Part shown: positions 6,996-13,181 of the stretch, one piece after another
Position numbering within the stretch: position 1 is the first letter of the stretch
How the letters are laid out: each line of letters starts with the position of its first letter
Source of the DNA: Patescibacteria group bacterium
Lineage (GTDB): Bacteria; Patescibacteriota; Gracilibacteria; Peribacterales; Peribacteraceae
DNA length: 14,973 nt
Direction: 5' to 3'
NCBI GenBank assembly: GCA_018818235.1
Contig: JAHISE010000061.1
Coordinates: 1-14,973 of the forward strand
The notes under the pieces: model-generated
Told to the model about the DNA's origin: nothing
Seen by the model: only the letters and a program-made list of their open reading frames with translations
Database searches by the model: none
Made by a program: the position numbers and the translations under genes

Positions 6996-7667
6996 ATGGG
7001 ACAGAAGGTCAACCCCAATGGCTTCAGGCTTGGTATCACGCATACTTGGTCCAGTACTTGGTTTGCAAAGGGTATAAAATATAAAGATCTGTTTCTTCAG
7101 GACGTAAGGATCAAAAGGTATGTTGCAGAGAGATTTAAGGATGCCGGAATCAGTGAGGTTAATATTGATCGTAACAAAAAGATTTCACTCACAATTCACA
7201 CAAGTAAGCCGGGTGTTATTATCGGAAAACAGGGGGCAGCCATAGAAGAGCTAAAAAAAGATCTGGATAAAAAGTTTGGAGGATCTTTTGAAGTGAACAT
7301 TCAGGAGATCCGCAATCCCGATGCAGATGCTCATGTTATTGCCGAAACAATTCAGGGGCAGATACAACGTAGAATGCCATATAGGAGAGCTGCAAAGATG
7401 GCATTGGAAAAGGCAATTCAGGCCGGAGCAGTTGGAATCAAAATCAGGGTTTCGGGTAGGCTGAATGGTGCGGAGATTGCTCGAAGAGAACTCTTTAAAG
7501 AAGGTAACATTCCTTTGCAGACACTTAGAGCCAACGTTCAGTTTGCCAAGTGCAGTGCTATGACCACATATGGCACCATTGGTATTCAAGTTTGGATATA
7601 CAAGGGAATGGTATTTAAAAAAGTTGAACATATTCAGACTGCATCACTTTCAGAATCTGAAGTATGA
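6996..7667 (+). CDS. rpsC: Small subunit ribosomal protein S3
   Basis: S3 lies at the mRNA entry channel of the 30S and takes part in mRNA unwinding together with S4 and S5. The 223 residues are normal for bacteria. MGQKVNPNGFRLGI is the standard start. The KH domain carries the GxxG loop as IIGKQGAAIEEL (residues 75-86). The C-terminal domain shows RRAAKMALEKAIQAGAVGIK (about 130-149) and GRLNGAEIARRE. Unlike its neighbour L22 it has no appended tail. It follows the L22 stop after two bases (TAATAATG), so translation is likely coupled. Confidence 0.98.
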   Translation: MGQKVNPNGFRLGITHTWSSTWFAKGIKYKDLFLQDVRIKRYVAERFKDAGISEVNIDRNKKISLTIHTSKPGVIIGKQGAAIEELKKDLDKKFGGSFEVNIQEIRNPDADAHVIAETIQGQIQRRMPYRRAAKMALEKAIQAGAVGIKIRVSGRLNGAEIARRELFKEGNIPLQTLRANVQFAKCSAMTTYGTIGIQVWIYKGMVFKKVEHIQTASLSESEV

Positions 7668-7692
7668 TGAGTATTATTTGTAGACACTGGCA

Positions 7693-7816
7693 TTCGGAAT
7701 CCACCTTCGGCCGGAATCCGGTTCCTAAATACCTGAGTAGAACAAGCTCAGGAAAAATCTTAAAGCTTCTAAGTACACAATTTTATGTCGGATTCCGGCC
7801 GAAGGTGGATTCCGAA
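7693..7816. repeat. Perfect 28-bp inverted repeat of the CGGAATCC family E (S3-L16 gap)
   Basis: TTCGGAATCCACC then TTCGGCCGGAATCCG (7693-7720) is a perfect inverted match to 7789-7816. The 68-base loop contains a second hairpin, CCTGAG (7732-7737) with CTCAGG (7747-7752). Bases 7694-7721 are identical over 28 of 28 positions to 9169-9196 inside the S17 gene. It is the longest perfect stem found in the window. Confidence 0.9.
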
Positions 7817-7844
7817 GATAAACTTCTATTAACCACTTACAACC

Positions 7845-8264
7845 ATGCTTGAGCCCAAGAAACAAAAGCATCGTAAGCACCACAGGCGCCGAGGGGCGTT
7901 CAAGGGTGTTGCGCAAAAAGGCAACCAGATTGCTTTTGGTTTTATCGGATTAAAGGCTTTGTCATCCGGAGAGCTTACCGCAAGGCAAATAGAAGCGGCA
8001 CGTCGTGCGATGACAAGATCGGTTATGCGTGGAGGTAAAATATGGGTGCGTGTGTTTCCTCATACTCCCGTAACAAAGAAGGCGGCAGAGGTTCCCATGG
8101 GATCGGGGAAAGGTGCACCTGAGTATTTTGCAACAGTTGTAAAAGCAGGTGCAATTCTTTTCGAGATGGATGGAATTGAAGAAAAATCAGCCAGAGAAGC
8201 GCTCAGATTGGCAGGATATAAAGTTCCTTTTAAGACAAAAGTTGTTACCCGTCTTATACGGTAA
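7845..8264 (+). CDS. rplP: Large subunit ribosomal protein L16
   Basis: L16 helps form the A-site of the 50S. The 139 residues agree with the usual 136-144. The start MLEPKKQKHRKHHRRRGAFK is typical. PMGSGKGAPEYF (residues 84-95) is the conserved loop near the peptidyl transferase centre. The position just before MG, often arginine and hydroxylated by YcfD in E. coli (R81), is proline here, so that modification cannot occur. The leader ATTAACCACTTACAACC has no Shine-Dalgarno. The gene stands alone between a 177-base and a 220-base repeat-bearing gap. Confidence 0.97.
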   Translation: MLEPKKQKHRKHHRRRGAFKGVAQKGNQIAFGFIGLKALSSGELTARQIEAARRAMTRSVMRGGKIWVRVFPHTPVTKKAAEVPMGSGKGAPEYFATVVKAGAILFEMDGIEEKSAREALRLAGYKVPFKTKVVTRLIR

Positions 8265-8299
8265 AATATGATTTCATCTATTCAAATCGCAGGCACCCC

Positions 8300-8409
8300 T
8301 CACACTTTGACTGTGCTCAGTGTGACCAAAAAACTTGTAAAATGGTTATATCTGCGAGTGACCATGAGTCTGTCGAATGGTCACCCTACCTCTCCCCAGA
8401 GGGGAGAGG
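8300..8409. repeat. Three successive hairpins in the L16-L29 gap
   Basis: TCACACT/AGTGTGA lie at 8300-8306 and 8319-8325. GTGACCAT/ATGGTCAC lie at 8358-8365 and 8377-8384. CCTCTCCCC-AGA-GGGGAGAGG lies at 8389-8409, with nine perfect pairs and a three-base loop. The last has no T-run, so it is not a standard terminator, but it is a strong stem that could stop exonucleases or slow polymerase. The 220-base gap holds no credible gene. Confidence 0.7.
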
Positions 8410-8484
8410 AGAAGAGGAATTGTTATTGCAGAGAATGTGCTTGTGTCTTATTAATATCAACTAACCGTTTAATTTTTTAGAGAT

Positions 8485-8844
8485 ATGTCTTCATTACTCT
8501 CCATTGATGAGCTTACAAATATGCAACTTCCCGATCTCCTACGCGAGATAAAGGAGCAATCTTCACAGGTTGCGAAGATGCGTCTTGGGATCAAAATGAA
8601 CAAGGAGAAGGACAATGCAAAGTATAAGAGAGAAAAGAAGCAATTAGCTAGGATGCAGACTGTATTGACAGAGAAGTCGAAGGAAGATATAAAGATTGGA
8701 GATGTTGATGATTCGGAATCCGGAAAGCGGAATCCGGTATCTGGAAAGGCTGATGGTCTTAGCAAGAATATTAAGAATGGTATCCGGATTCCGGATTCCG
8801 GATTCCGAAAGTCAAATTCTTCCATTACCCCTACTAAATTATGA
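8485..8844 (+). CDS. rpmC: Ribosomal protein L29 with repeat-derived tail
   Basis: L29 is a small helical hairpin at the tunnel exit next to L23. Its usual length is 60-75; this one has 119. Residues 1 to about 66 are the core: LPDLLREIKEQSSQVAKMRL (15-34), the basic turn, then KKQLARMQTVLTEK (51-64). Residues 67-119 are an added tail. Its DNA holds two inverted CGGAATCC blocks at 8712-8737 and 8784-8809 (24 of 26 matched), translated as SESGKRNPVSG and IRIPDSGFRKS. The tail is therefore made from the same repeat found between genes. The stop overlaps the S17 start as ATGA. No Shine-Dalgarno is present. Confidence 0.93.
   Translation: MSSLLSIDELTNMQLPDLLREIKEQSSQVAKMRLGIKMNKEKDNAKYKREKKQLARMQTVLTEKSKEDIKIGDVDDSESGKRNPVSGKADGLSKNIKNGIRIPDSGFRKSNSSITPTKL
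8712..8809. repeat. CGGAATCC family E inverted repeat inside L29
   Basis: The arm 8712-8737 (TTCGGAATCCGG, AAAGCGGAATCCGG) and the arm 8784-8809 (three CCGGATT units, ending CCGAA) match inverted at 24 of 26 positions, with a 46-base loop. The whole dyad is within the reading frame of the L29 tail. Confidence 0.85.
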
Positions 8845-9278
8845 GAACAAAGAAGGGTATCGTTTCATCGGCAAAAATGACAGATACGGTATCCGTAACT
8901 GTTCATAGGTCCGTATTTCATCCGATATACAAAAAACGCTTCCGCAGAAGCAAAAAGTTTTTGGCTGATTGCAAAGGAATCGAAGATTTAACGGAGGGTG
9001 ATACTGTGATAATTTCCGAATGTGCTCCTATGAGCAAGCTCAAGCGCTTCAAAGTTTCTGAGGTAGTTGAGCGTGTTCCACGTGTGAGCGATGTGAAAGA
9101 TGAGGAGGGGATAGAGGAGGCGATACATGGGGAGCAGAAGGTTGATGAGGACGAAGAAAAATCAAACATCGGAATCCACCTTCGGCCGGAATCCGGACAG
9201 AATGTTGAGCCGGATTCCGTTATTCCGGATTCCGAACTTAAAGATTTTGAATCTAATTCCGAAAAATCTGAGCAATGA
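8841..9278 (+). CDS. rpsQ: Ribosomal protein S17 with acidic, repeat-derived tail
   Basis: S17 is an OB-fold protein that binds 16S rRNA early in 30S assembly. The usual length is about 80-90; this one has 145. The core is residues 1 to about 82: KGIVSSAKMTDTVSVTVHRS (5-24), HPIYKKRFRRSKKF (27-40), GDTVIISECAPMSKLKRFKV (53-72). Residues 83-145 are a tail that is strongly acidic (DEEGIEEAIHGEQKVDEDEE), which is odd for an rRNA-binding protein. The next part (about 109-133, GIHLRPESGQ to SVIPDSEL) is encoded by CGGAATCC family DNA at 9169-9236. It overlaps L29 and L14 by four bases each (ATGA). Confidence 0.94.
   Translation: MRTKKGIVSSAKMTDTVSVTVHRSVFHPIYKKRFRRSKKFLADCKGIEDLTEGDTVIISECAPMSKLKRFKVSEVVERVPRVSDVKDEEGIEEAIHGEQKVDEDEEKSNIGIHLRPESGQNVEPDSVIPDSELKDFESNSEKSEQ
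9169..9236. repeat. CGGAATCC family E repeat inside S17
   Basis: Bases 9169-9196 are identical to 7694-7721 in the S3-L16 gap (28 of 28). A looser inverted partner (CCGGATTCCG, TTATTCCGGATTCCGAA) lies at 9210-9236. All of it is in frame within the S17 tail. Confidence 0.88.
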
Positions 9279-9643
9279 TCCAAAGCAATACCGTCCTAAA
9301 TGTGGCAGATAATACAGGTGCAAAAAGCGTCATGTGTATCAAGGTACTTGGCGGATCACGAAGACGTTATGCCGGAGTCGGAGATGTGATTGTTGTTGCC
9401 GTTCAGACAGCGGCACCAAGAGGAATTGCAAAAAAGAAGGGCATAGAACGAGCCGTTGTTGTGCGTACAAAAAAGCCTATACGCAGAAAAGACGGTAGCA
9501 GTATCAGGTTTGATGACAATGCATGCATTATTATCGGAGGAGATTTTATGCCGAAGGGAACACGTGTATTTGGTCCCGTTGCAAGAGAGTTGAGAGGAAA
9601 AAGATTTCAAAAGATTATATCACTTGCCCCAGATGTATTATGA
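9275..9643 (+). CDS. rplN: Large subunit ribosomal protein L14
   Basis: L14 is part of the 50S subunit interface and contacts L19 and, through a bridge, helix 44 of 16S rRNA; RsfS binds here in other bacteria. The 122 residues are exactly the family length. MIQSNTVLNVADNTGAKSVM (1-20), the KKGIERAVVVRTKKPIRR stretch (54-71) and GTRVFGPVARELR (95-107) are all typical. It has no added tail although it sits amid tail-bearing genes. The start overlaps the S17 stop, and the stop overlaps the L24 start, each by four bases. Confidence 0.98.
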   Translation: MIQSNTVLNVADNTGAKSVMCIKVLGGSRRRYAGVGDVIVVAVQTAAPRGIAKKKGIERAVVVRTKKPIRRKDGSSIRFDDNACIIIGGDFMPKGTRVFGPVARELRGKRFQKIISLAPDVL

Positions 9644-10230
9644 AGCTGCATGCAGGCGACTCCGTCGTAGTCATCAGTGGCAAAGATAAAGGAAAAACAG
9701 GAAAAATCCTGAAGGTTTTGGGAAATGGGCGTTTGATAGTAGCTGACATAAATATGCGTACAAAGCATATTAAATCCCAGCCCAATCGCATTGGGCAAAT
9801 TATCCGTTACGAAGCTTCGCTTGATGCAAGTAATGTAATGATTCTTGATCCAAAAACCAATAAGCGATCACGCATAGGCTTTGAGCGTGACGAAAAAGGA
9901 GGTAAGAAAAGGATAGCAAAAAGAAGCGGAGAGGTAGTGGTTGCAGGTAAGGTTCCGGAGAAGAAGGAGGAGGAGGGGAAAAAGGAGGTGAAAGAGGCAA
10001 AGGAGGGAAAGGGGGAGAAAGTAATCAAAGCAACCAAAGAAACCAAGGAAGGCAAGAAGGCGGAAAGAGTCGATGCTCCTGATAAGAAGGCATTCTGGAA
10101 GGGGCTTGGGTTTGGTTCCGAGGCCTTGGAAGAAGATGATCTTAAAGAGATCCCACATATGAAGGAGGATCACTCTGTTCCTGATCAGGGCAGAACTACC
10201 GATTCATTTACTCACAAACGAGGCGGATGA
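9640..10230 (+). CDS. rplX: Ribosomal protein L24 with two-part C-terminal extension
   Basis: L24 starts 50S assembly and lies at the tunnel exit. The ATG at 9640 overlaps the L14 stop (ATGA) and gives MKLHAGDSVVVISGKDKGKT, the KOW motif. Residues 1 to about 105 are the full usual protein. Residues 106-145 are a K/E tail encoded by purine-rich repeats that contain several AAGGAGG motifs. Residues 146-196 are different: DAPDKKAFWKGLGFGSEALE (146-165) and the following 31 residues are not low-complexity and have aromatic and glycine residues, ending THKRGG. This second part may be a folded or binding module. The protein is 196 residues against about 105 usual. The stop overlaps the L5 start by four bases. 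Confidence 0.94.
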   Translation: MKLHAGDSVVVISGKDKGKTGKILKVLGNGRLIVADINMRTKHIKSQPNRIGQIIRYEASLDASNVMILDPKTNKRSRIGFERDEKGGKKRIAKRSGEVVVAGKVPEKKEEEGKKEVKEAKEGKGEKVIKATKETKEGKKAERVDAPDKKAFWKGLGFGSEALEEDDLKEIPHMKEDHSVPDQGRTTDSFTHKRGG

Positions 10231-10943
10231 CATATGCTTCTCTCCATGACAGGCTCAGAGGTCCCATTGCAAAAGAATTGCAAAAGGAGTTGGGAATAAA
10301 AAATCTACATGCATTACCCGGCATAGAAAAAGTTGTTGTAAATGTTGGTATTAATAAAACAAAGATGGATAGCAAAGAGATGCACGAATATATTTCGGAT
10401 TGTCTTATGAAAATTACGGGACAAAGGCCTGTAAAAACCAAGACACGAAAGGCAATTTCCAATTTTAAAACCCGCGAAGGAATGGTTGTGGGAACAATGG
10501 TCACATTGCGAGGAAGACAAATGGAAGAGTTTCTGGACAGGCTAATCAGCTACACTCTTCCCAGAATTCGCGATTTCCGTGGTCTTACAACCAAGTTTGA
10601 TGGACATGGTAACTATGCAATAGGTATCCGTGATCACTCCATATTCCCGGAAGTACCTTTGCCTGATGTTAAGGAATTATTTGGATTACAGATTCAGATT
10701 ACTACCACTACGGATAATGATGAGCATGCGAAGGCGCTTCTTAAGTTGATGGGAATGCCGTTTAAGAAGACATCTAAAAAGGAGGTAGATGAGGCAAATG
10801 AGGAAAAGGAGGCAAAGGAGAAGGCGAGAGAGGAGCTGAAGAAAGTGAATGCAGAGGCCTCTCAAGCCGAAGGCGAAGATTCCTCTAAAGAATCCTCTTC
10901 ATCCGAAACTTCTGATTCTCCTGATTCTTCATCTACTTCATAA
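10227..10943 (+). CDS. rplE: Ribosomal protein L5 with K/E then S/D tail
   Basis: L5 binds 5S rRNA and forms part of the central protuberance; it also contacts the P-site tRNA and S13. Residues 1 to about 183 are the full family length. The opening LHALPGIEKVVVNVGINKTK (27-46), TGQRPVKTKTRKAISNFKTR (64-83) and RDHSIFPEVPLPDVKELFG (135-153) are present. Residues 184-238 are an added tail, first K/E/A-rich and probably helical (EANEEKEAKEKAREELKKV), then Ser/Asp-rich (SSSSETSDSPDSSSTS). The tail DNA includes AAGGAGGT at 10779-10786, inside the coding frame. It is the last gene of the five-gene overlapping block; a 272-base gap follows. Confidence 0.96.
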   Translation: MTYASLHDRLRGPIAKELQKELGIKNLHALPGIEKVVVNVGINKTKMDSKEMHEYISDCLMKITGQRPVKTKTRKAISNFKTREGMVVGTMVTLRGRQMEEFLDRLISYTLPRIRDFRGLTTKFDGHGNYAIGIRDHSIFPEVPLPDVKELFGLQIQITTTTDNDEHAKALLKLMGMPFKKTSKKEVDEANEEKEAKEKAREELKKVNAEASQAEGEDSSKESSSSETSDSPDSSSTS

Positions 10944-10961
10944 TTTATTTCAATTTATAAT

Positions 10962-11207
10962 ATGTTTACAATAGGAAATATCGGCAGTCGTCATAGAGGT
11001 GTAGTTCCTACTCCAGAGGCAGCAGTGGATTGCGATAGATTAAATCGACATTCGGTTCCGAGCGCTGCAGAACGAATTAGCTGTATCTGGCAACAAACAT
11101 TGACAGCAGCTCGAACACGAATTGCTGGCGATTCTAGCCGGATTCCGGCCGCAGGTGGATTCCGAGAGCCTGATGCTCCATCTCTTTCCACTAATATTTC
11201 TTCTTAA
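10962..11207 (+). CDS. Doubtful small ORF, 81 aa, between L5 and S14
   Basis: An ATG-to-TAA frame of 81 codons fills most of the L5-S14 gap. I do not recognise the product (MFTIGNIGSRHRGVVPTPEA at the start). Residues from about 58 (DSSRIPAAGGFRE) are encoded by a single arm of the CGGAATCC repeat at 11138-11165. The first 55 residues are not repetitive and read like an ordinary soluble peptide (ERISCIWQQTLTAARTRIAG, 37-56). Its leader TCAATTTATAAT lacks a Shine-Dalgarno, like the real genes. It could be a small protein with a repeat-derived tail, or an accidental open frame in a spacer. Confidence 0.35.
   Translation: MFTIGNIGSRHRGVVPTPEAAVDCDRLNRHSVPSAAERISCIWQQTLTAARTRIAGDSSRIPAAGGFREPDAPSLSTNISS
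11138..11165. repeat. Single arm of CGGAATCC family E (L5-S14 gap)
   Basis: These 28 bases (CCGGATTCCGGCCG, CAGGTGGATTCCGA) match the inverse of 9169-9196 at 27 of 28 positions. No clear partner arm is visible nearby, so this copy is unpaired. Confidence 0.85.
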
Positions 11208-11215
11208 ATTCTCCC

Positions 11216-11440
11216 ATGACCCGCACCTCCATACAGCACAGACAAAGAATGCAACTTCAGGCGTTTCTGAGAGCGAAGGCTGATGGCAGAAAACCCAAGT
11301 TCCCAACACGTGTTTATAATCGTTGCGGGCTTTGTGCTCGCAGACATGGATATATGAGGTTCTTTGGAGTTTGTCGTATTTGTTTCCGTGAGCTTGCCTG
11401 TGAAGGTGAGATTCCGGGAGTTAAGAAGTCCTCATGGTAA
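11216..11440 (+). CDS. rpsZ: Small subunit ribosomal protein S14, zinc-binding type
   Basis: S14 binds the 16S head near S3 and S10 and completes 30S assembly late. This is the short zinc type: C37-x2-C40 and C53-x2-C56 in NRCGLCARRHGYMRFF (35-50) and CRICFRELACEGEIPGVKKS. The family end is KKSSW. Its 74 residues exceed the usual 61 by an N-terminal extension of about 13, which is unlike the C-terminal additions of its neighbours. The ATG at 11216 is the only ATG that leaves the core intact. The leader TTAAATTCTCCC has no Shine-Dalgarno but carries TTAAAT six bases before the start. Confidence 0.95.
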   Translation: MTRTSIQHRQRMQLQAFLRAKADGRKPKFPTRVYNRCGLCARRHGYMRFFGVCRICFRELACEGEIPGVKKSSW

Positions 11441-11480
11441 TATGACTTTTATTTTTCTTTGTAATTGGCGCACTTACATT

Positions 11481-11557
11481 CGGAATCCGGAATCCGGAAT
11501 CCGGTCGAAGGTAAAATCTGGTGTCAATTGTCAATTGTTAACTGTCAACTGTCAATT
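11481..11557. repeat. AATCCGG and GTCAATT tandem repeats (S14-S8 gap)
   Basis: CGGAATCCGGAATCC at 11481 continues to 11504 as three 7-base AATCCGG units, the simplest form of family E. From 11523 to 11557 a second tandem of GTCAATT/GTCAACT units runs to the base before the S8 ATG, with the palindrome GTTAAC in the middle. Two repeat types are thus joined in a 117-base gap. Confidence 0.8.
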
Positions 11558-11947
11558 ATGACTTATGTAACCGACCCCATAGGCGACCTACTAACTCGCA
11601 TCAGAAATGCACAACGTGTCAGACACAGTGAGTGCGAAGTGCCATGGTCACGCATGAAGGAACAATTATGCGAGATACTTCGTGATAATGGATGGATTGC
11701 CGATGTTATGGTAGCCGGAGAGGATCCCAAAAAGTATATGATTATAAGTTTCAATCCGGAGAAAATGAATCTGGAAATTAAAAGGATTTCTAAGCCCGGA
11801 AGACGTGTTTACCAGCAAGTAAGTGATATGCGTCCGATTCTTTACGGGTATGGAATGGCAGTGCTTACCACAAGTCAGGGTCTGATGACCGATAAAACAG
11901 CCAAAGAAAAGAAGATTGGGGGGGAGGTTCTTTGTACTATAGCTTGA
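11558..11947 (+). CDS. rpsH: Small subunit ribosomal protein S8
   Basis: S8 binds helix 21 of 16S rRNA and, in many bacteria, represses the spc operon by binding its mRNA. The ATG at 11558 gives MTYVTDPIGDLLTRIRNAQR and a protein of 129 residues, the usual size; an upstream in-frame TTG lies in repeat DNA and is rejected. IKRISKPGRRVY (74-85) and TSQGLMTDKTAKEKKIGGEV (105-124) are the family motifs. The first residues of the mRNA come right after the GTCAATT tandem. There is no tail and no Shine-Dalgarno. Confidence 0.97.
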   Translation: MTYVTDPIGDLLTRIRNAQRVRHSECEVPWSRMKEQLCEILRDNGWIADVMVAGEDPKKYMIISFNPEKMNLEIKRISKPGRRVYQQVSDMRPILYGYGMAVLTTSQGLMTDKTAKEKKIGGEVLCTIA

Positions 11948-12027
11948 TTCTATTATGATTTATTTAAGTTTATTATCGGGTTGGGGGTCAGATGAGCCAA
12001 GCAGTCTGACGTTATTGGAGCGTTGTG

Positions 12028-12102
12028 GGTCGCTAGTCGCTAGTCGCTTGTCACTAGTCAACCTGTGGCAGACCAGTGACCAGAGACCAGTGACTAGTGA
12101 CC
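12028..12102. repeat. CACTAGTC/GACCAG inverted repeat, family C copy 2 (S8-L6 gap)
   Basis: The left arm 12028-12059 (GGTCGCTAGTCGCTAGTCGC, then TTGTCACTAGTC) is an imperfect inverse of the right arm 12071-12102 (GACCAGTGACCAG, AGACCAGTGACTAGTGACC), with only an 11-base loop. A smaller dyad GTCAGA/TCTGAC precedes it at 11987-11992 and 12005-12010. The 213-base gap has no credible gene. Confidence 0.8.
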
Positions 12103-12160
12103 GTTCGACTTTACTCATGGCAGGTCAGCAATCCGTACTACCCATTACATCCACCCTCTA

Positions 12161-12715
12161 ATGTCCCGTATTGGCAGAAAACCAGTGGCAATCCCATCCG
12201 GCGTAACAGTCGAGATCTCCGGCAATATGATTAAAGTAAAAGGTCCCAAAGGAGAACTGTCTTATGCACATCTTCCTGAAGTCAGTGTAAAAATCGAGGA
12301 AGACAAAGCAATTGTAGATCGCATAAATGACAAATCCGAAGCAAGAGCTCGTCATGGTCTGACAAGGCAAATTGTTGCCAATATGATTCAAGGAGTTAGC
12401 GAAGGATACGAAAAACAGTTGGAGATAATCGGAGTAGGTTACAAAGCGCAGGCTAAGGGAAAAGTTCTTACTTTGAATCTGGGTCATTCACACCCTATTG
12501 ATTACAGTGTTCCAGAGGGAATAGAAATTACTCAGGATGAGAAAAACAAGAACATACTTATTGTAAAAGGAATAGACAAGCAGCTTGTAGGACAGGTTGC
12601 AGCTGATATTCGCGATTTCAGAAAGCCCGAGCCTTATAAAGGGAAGGGAGTACGTTATGTTGGTGAACAGGTTCGTCGTAAAGTTGGAAAGGCTGCCGCA
12701 AAGGCTTCGGCGTAG
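12161..12715 (+). CDS. rplF: Large subunit ribosomal protein L6
   Basis: L6 is a two-domain 50S protein near the factor-binding site and the sarcin-ricin loop. The 184 residues match the family. MSRIGRKPVAIPSGVTVEIS opens it. The repeat-domain turn GVGYKAQAKG (91-100) and the C-terminal signature PEPYKGKGVRYVGEQVRRKV (156-175) are intact. It ends in a short KAAAKASA stretch. L18 follows after only 35 bases, the shortest non-overlapping gap apart from L22-S3, and that gap has no repeat. The leader CATCCACCCTCTA lacks a Shine-Dalgarno. Confidence 0.97.
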   Translation: MSRIGRKPVAIPSGVTVEISGNMIKVKGPKGELSYAHLPEVSVKIEEDKAIVDRINDKSEARARHGLTRQIVANMIQGVSEGYEKQLEIIGVGYKAQAKGKVLTLNLGHSHPIDYSVPEGIEITQDEKNKNILIVKGIDKQLVGQVAADIRDFRKPEPYKGKGVRYVGEQVRRKVGKAAAKASA

Positions 12716-12750
12716 ATTAATTTGTTTCTATTTTTCGTTAAATTACCAAT

Positions 12751-13095
12751 ATGATTACCGACAAGATAAAGAATAGGCTAGCCAGAAAACGCAGAATACG
12801 CGCAACCGTCAGTGGTACCTCCAAAAAGCCAAGAATGACTGTATTTCGTTCGCTTACGCAAATCACAGTTCAGTTAATTGATGATGATGCAGGCAAGACA
12901 TTGATTGCTGCCAGTACAAAAGAAGCGAAGGAGAAACCAAATGCAAAAGGTGCTGCCAAATTGGGAGCCTTGATTGCAAAGAAAGCTAAAGATGCCAAAC
13001 TTTCCGAAGTTGTTTTTGACCGTAACGCTTACGCCTTTCATGGCTGTGTAAAAGAGTTGGCAGACGCAGCGAGGGAAGGGGGACTTGACTTTTGA
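12751..13095 (+). CDS. rplR: Large subunit ribosomal protein L18
   Basis: L18 binds 5S rRNA and brings it to the central protuberance together with L5. The 114 residues are normal. KNRLARKRRIRATVSGTSKK (7-26) with RMTVFRSLTQITVQLIDD (28-45), and the C-terminal FDRNAYAFHGCVKELADAAR (90-109) plus EGGLDF, are clear. The stop codon (13093-13095) overlaps the first bases of the family F repeat that begins at 13094. TTAAAT lies seven bases before the ATG; no Shine-Dalgarno is seen. Confidence 0.96.
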   Translation: MITDKIKNRLARKRRIRATVSGTSKKPRMTVFRSLTQITVQLIDDDAGKTLIAASTKEAKEKPNAKGAAKLGALIAKKAKDAKLSEVVFDRNAYAFHGCVKELADAAREGGLDF

Positions 13096-13178
13096 CAATC
13101 GACCAGCCTTCGTCCGCCTCGGCGGAGCTACGGCCGGCAGGCAATCGACAATCAACTATCAACAATTAACTCACAATT
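13094..13178. repeat. GACAATCGACC repeat, family F copy 2, downstream of L18
   Basis: Bases 13094-13143 match 2840-2889 at 49 of 50 positions, including the TCCGCC-TC-GGCGGA stem. The sequence continues as loose CAATCGACAATCAACTATCAAC units to just before the 51-aa ORF. Two nearly identical copies more than 10 kb apart imply recent copying or strong conservation. Confidence 0.88.
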
Positions 13179-13181
13179 ACT

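Noticed and set aside
7664..7852. 62-aa frame between S3 and L16
   Set aside because: It reads through both arms of the perfect 28-bp inverted repeat and overlaps both neighbours.
8268..8480. 70-aa frame between L16 and L29
   Set aside because: It crosses three hairpins and has no family-like segment; a chance open frame in a spacer is simpler.
9807..10173. Minus-strand frames across the L24 tail
   Set aside because: They are shadows of the purine-rich K/E codons of L24, giving F/L/S-rich translations.
11955..12161. 68-aa frame between S8 and L6
   Set aside because: It is largely the translation of the family C repeat, with no non-repeat protein-like core.
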